Positions 63,835 to 64,000 of a stretch of DNA of 64,000 nucleotides are shown in pieces (the stretch's first letter is position 1; each line of letters opens with the position of its first letter). The notes under the pieces are model-generated. The model was not told where the DNA came from. It saw only the letters and a program-made list of their open reading frames with translations, and did not search any database. Both the position numbers and the translations under genes were made by a program. The stretch comes from Nisaea acidiphila (GTDB lineage: Bacteria; Pseudomonadota; Alphaproteobacteria; Thalassobaculales; Thalassobaculaceae). Location: the NCBI RefSeq assembly GCF_024662015.1, contig NZ_CP102480.1, positions 434,001 to 498,000 on the forward strand, written 5' to 3'.

Positions 63835-64000
63835 ATGGCGTTTTCCCTTAGACTGGCGTTGACTGCTTCCATCATGGCGTTGCTGGCCGCCGCTTCCGCG
63901 GATGCCGAGGTCGGGAATGTCCGACTGGTGAAGATCTGGGCCTATTCGAAGGCTGCGAGCACGGCTGACTGGAACGATCTTTACCGACGCGATCCCGTCG
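63835..64000 (+). CDS. Secreted FecR-like protein (5' part only)
   Basis: The first 55 codons of a gene that runs off the right edge. A signal peptide is clear: FSLRLALTASIMALLAAASA, cleaved near ADA-EV. The mature start VGNVRLVKIWAYSKAAS and DLYRRDPV resembles the opening of alphaproteobacterial periplasmic FecR-domain proteins. A strong AGGAGGG Shine-Dalgarno precedes the ATG. The FecR call is tentative because most of the domain is missing. Confidence 0.6.
   Translation, partial: MAFSLRLALTASIMALLAAASADAEVGNVRLVKIWAYSKAASTADWNDLYRRDPV

Noticed and set aside
1-64000. CRISPR arrays, rRNA, tRNA, insertion sequences, prophage genes
   Set aside because: No regularly spaced repeats, transposase, integrase, phage or RNA-gene signatures were found on reading either strand.

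Overview
The window is a high-GC stretch of an alphaproteobacterial chromosome. The combination of FlbT/FlaF, FlbD, CtrA, ChpT and SciP with a FliF-FliH-FliN-MotA-FlbD-FlhA-FlhF-FlhG block points to a Rhodospirillales-like, flagellated organism. This placement comes from gene content and family resemblance only.

Region 1 (1-24.6 kb) is a flagellar supercluster. The left edge carries the start of flaF, flbT and two near-identical 275-aa flagellin genes, all on the minus strand. Each flagellin gene has its own terminator and a hairpin-rich 5' leader. A sigma-54-type promoter at 3072-3086 then reads fliK-flgD-flgE. After the flgE terminator come a SciP-like (DUF1153) gene and a convergent TPR/glycosyltransferase-like gene. 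The operon fliF-fliH-fliN-motA-flbD-flhA-flhF-flhG follows, ending in a second, very Pro/Gln-rich FliK-like protein. fliI-fliJ run the other way. ctrA is divergent from fliI, has a candidate CtrA box upstream and ends at a strong bidirectional terminator. No fliG, fliM or motB is present.

Region 2 (24.6-31.2 kb) is a minus-strand chemotaxis operon, cheA-cheW-cheY-cheB-cheR. CheA is a hybrid with a C-terminal receiver. Next to it is a ChpT-like phosphotransferase gene. The window therefore holds the output end of the CtrA pathway (chpT, ctrA, sciP) beside its probable flagellar and chemotaxis targets.

Region 3 (31.3-38.8 kb) holds a DUF3553 gene, a DUF4213/DUF364 Rossmann protein, a lipoprotein and a molybdenum-cofactor group (mobA, fdhD, divergent moaA). 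A secreted protein, NAD kinase, an agmatinase-family enzyme and a small coiled-coil protein follow.

Region 4 (38.8-46.4 kb) is a Dpp/Opp-type ABC operon (binding protein, two permeases, two ATPases) with an N-formylglutamate-amidohydrolase gene translationally coupled at its end. An aspartoacylase/succinylglutamate-desuccinylase-family gene is divergent from it. Together they suggest uptake and deacylation of N-acylated amino acids or short peptides (inference).

Region 5 (46.5-64 kb) is mixed metabolism: an AbrB-family membrane protein, an SDR, a TetR regulator with a perfect palindromic operator facing a DUF1772 gene, an alpha/beta hydrolase, a divergent glutamine-synthetase-like/FAD-oxidoreductase pair of the gamma-glutamyl-polyamine type, an isolated third flagellin, alanine dehydrogenase, a 35-aa membrane protein, a DAO-family oxidoreductase, an AceE/transketolase-like TPP enzyme, a methyltransferase, an Atm1-type ABC exporter and the start of a FecR-like secreted protein.
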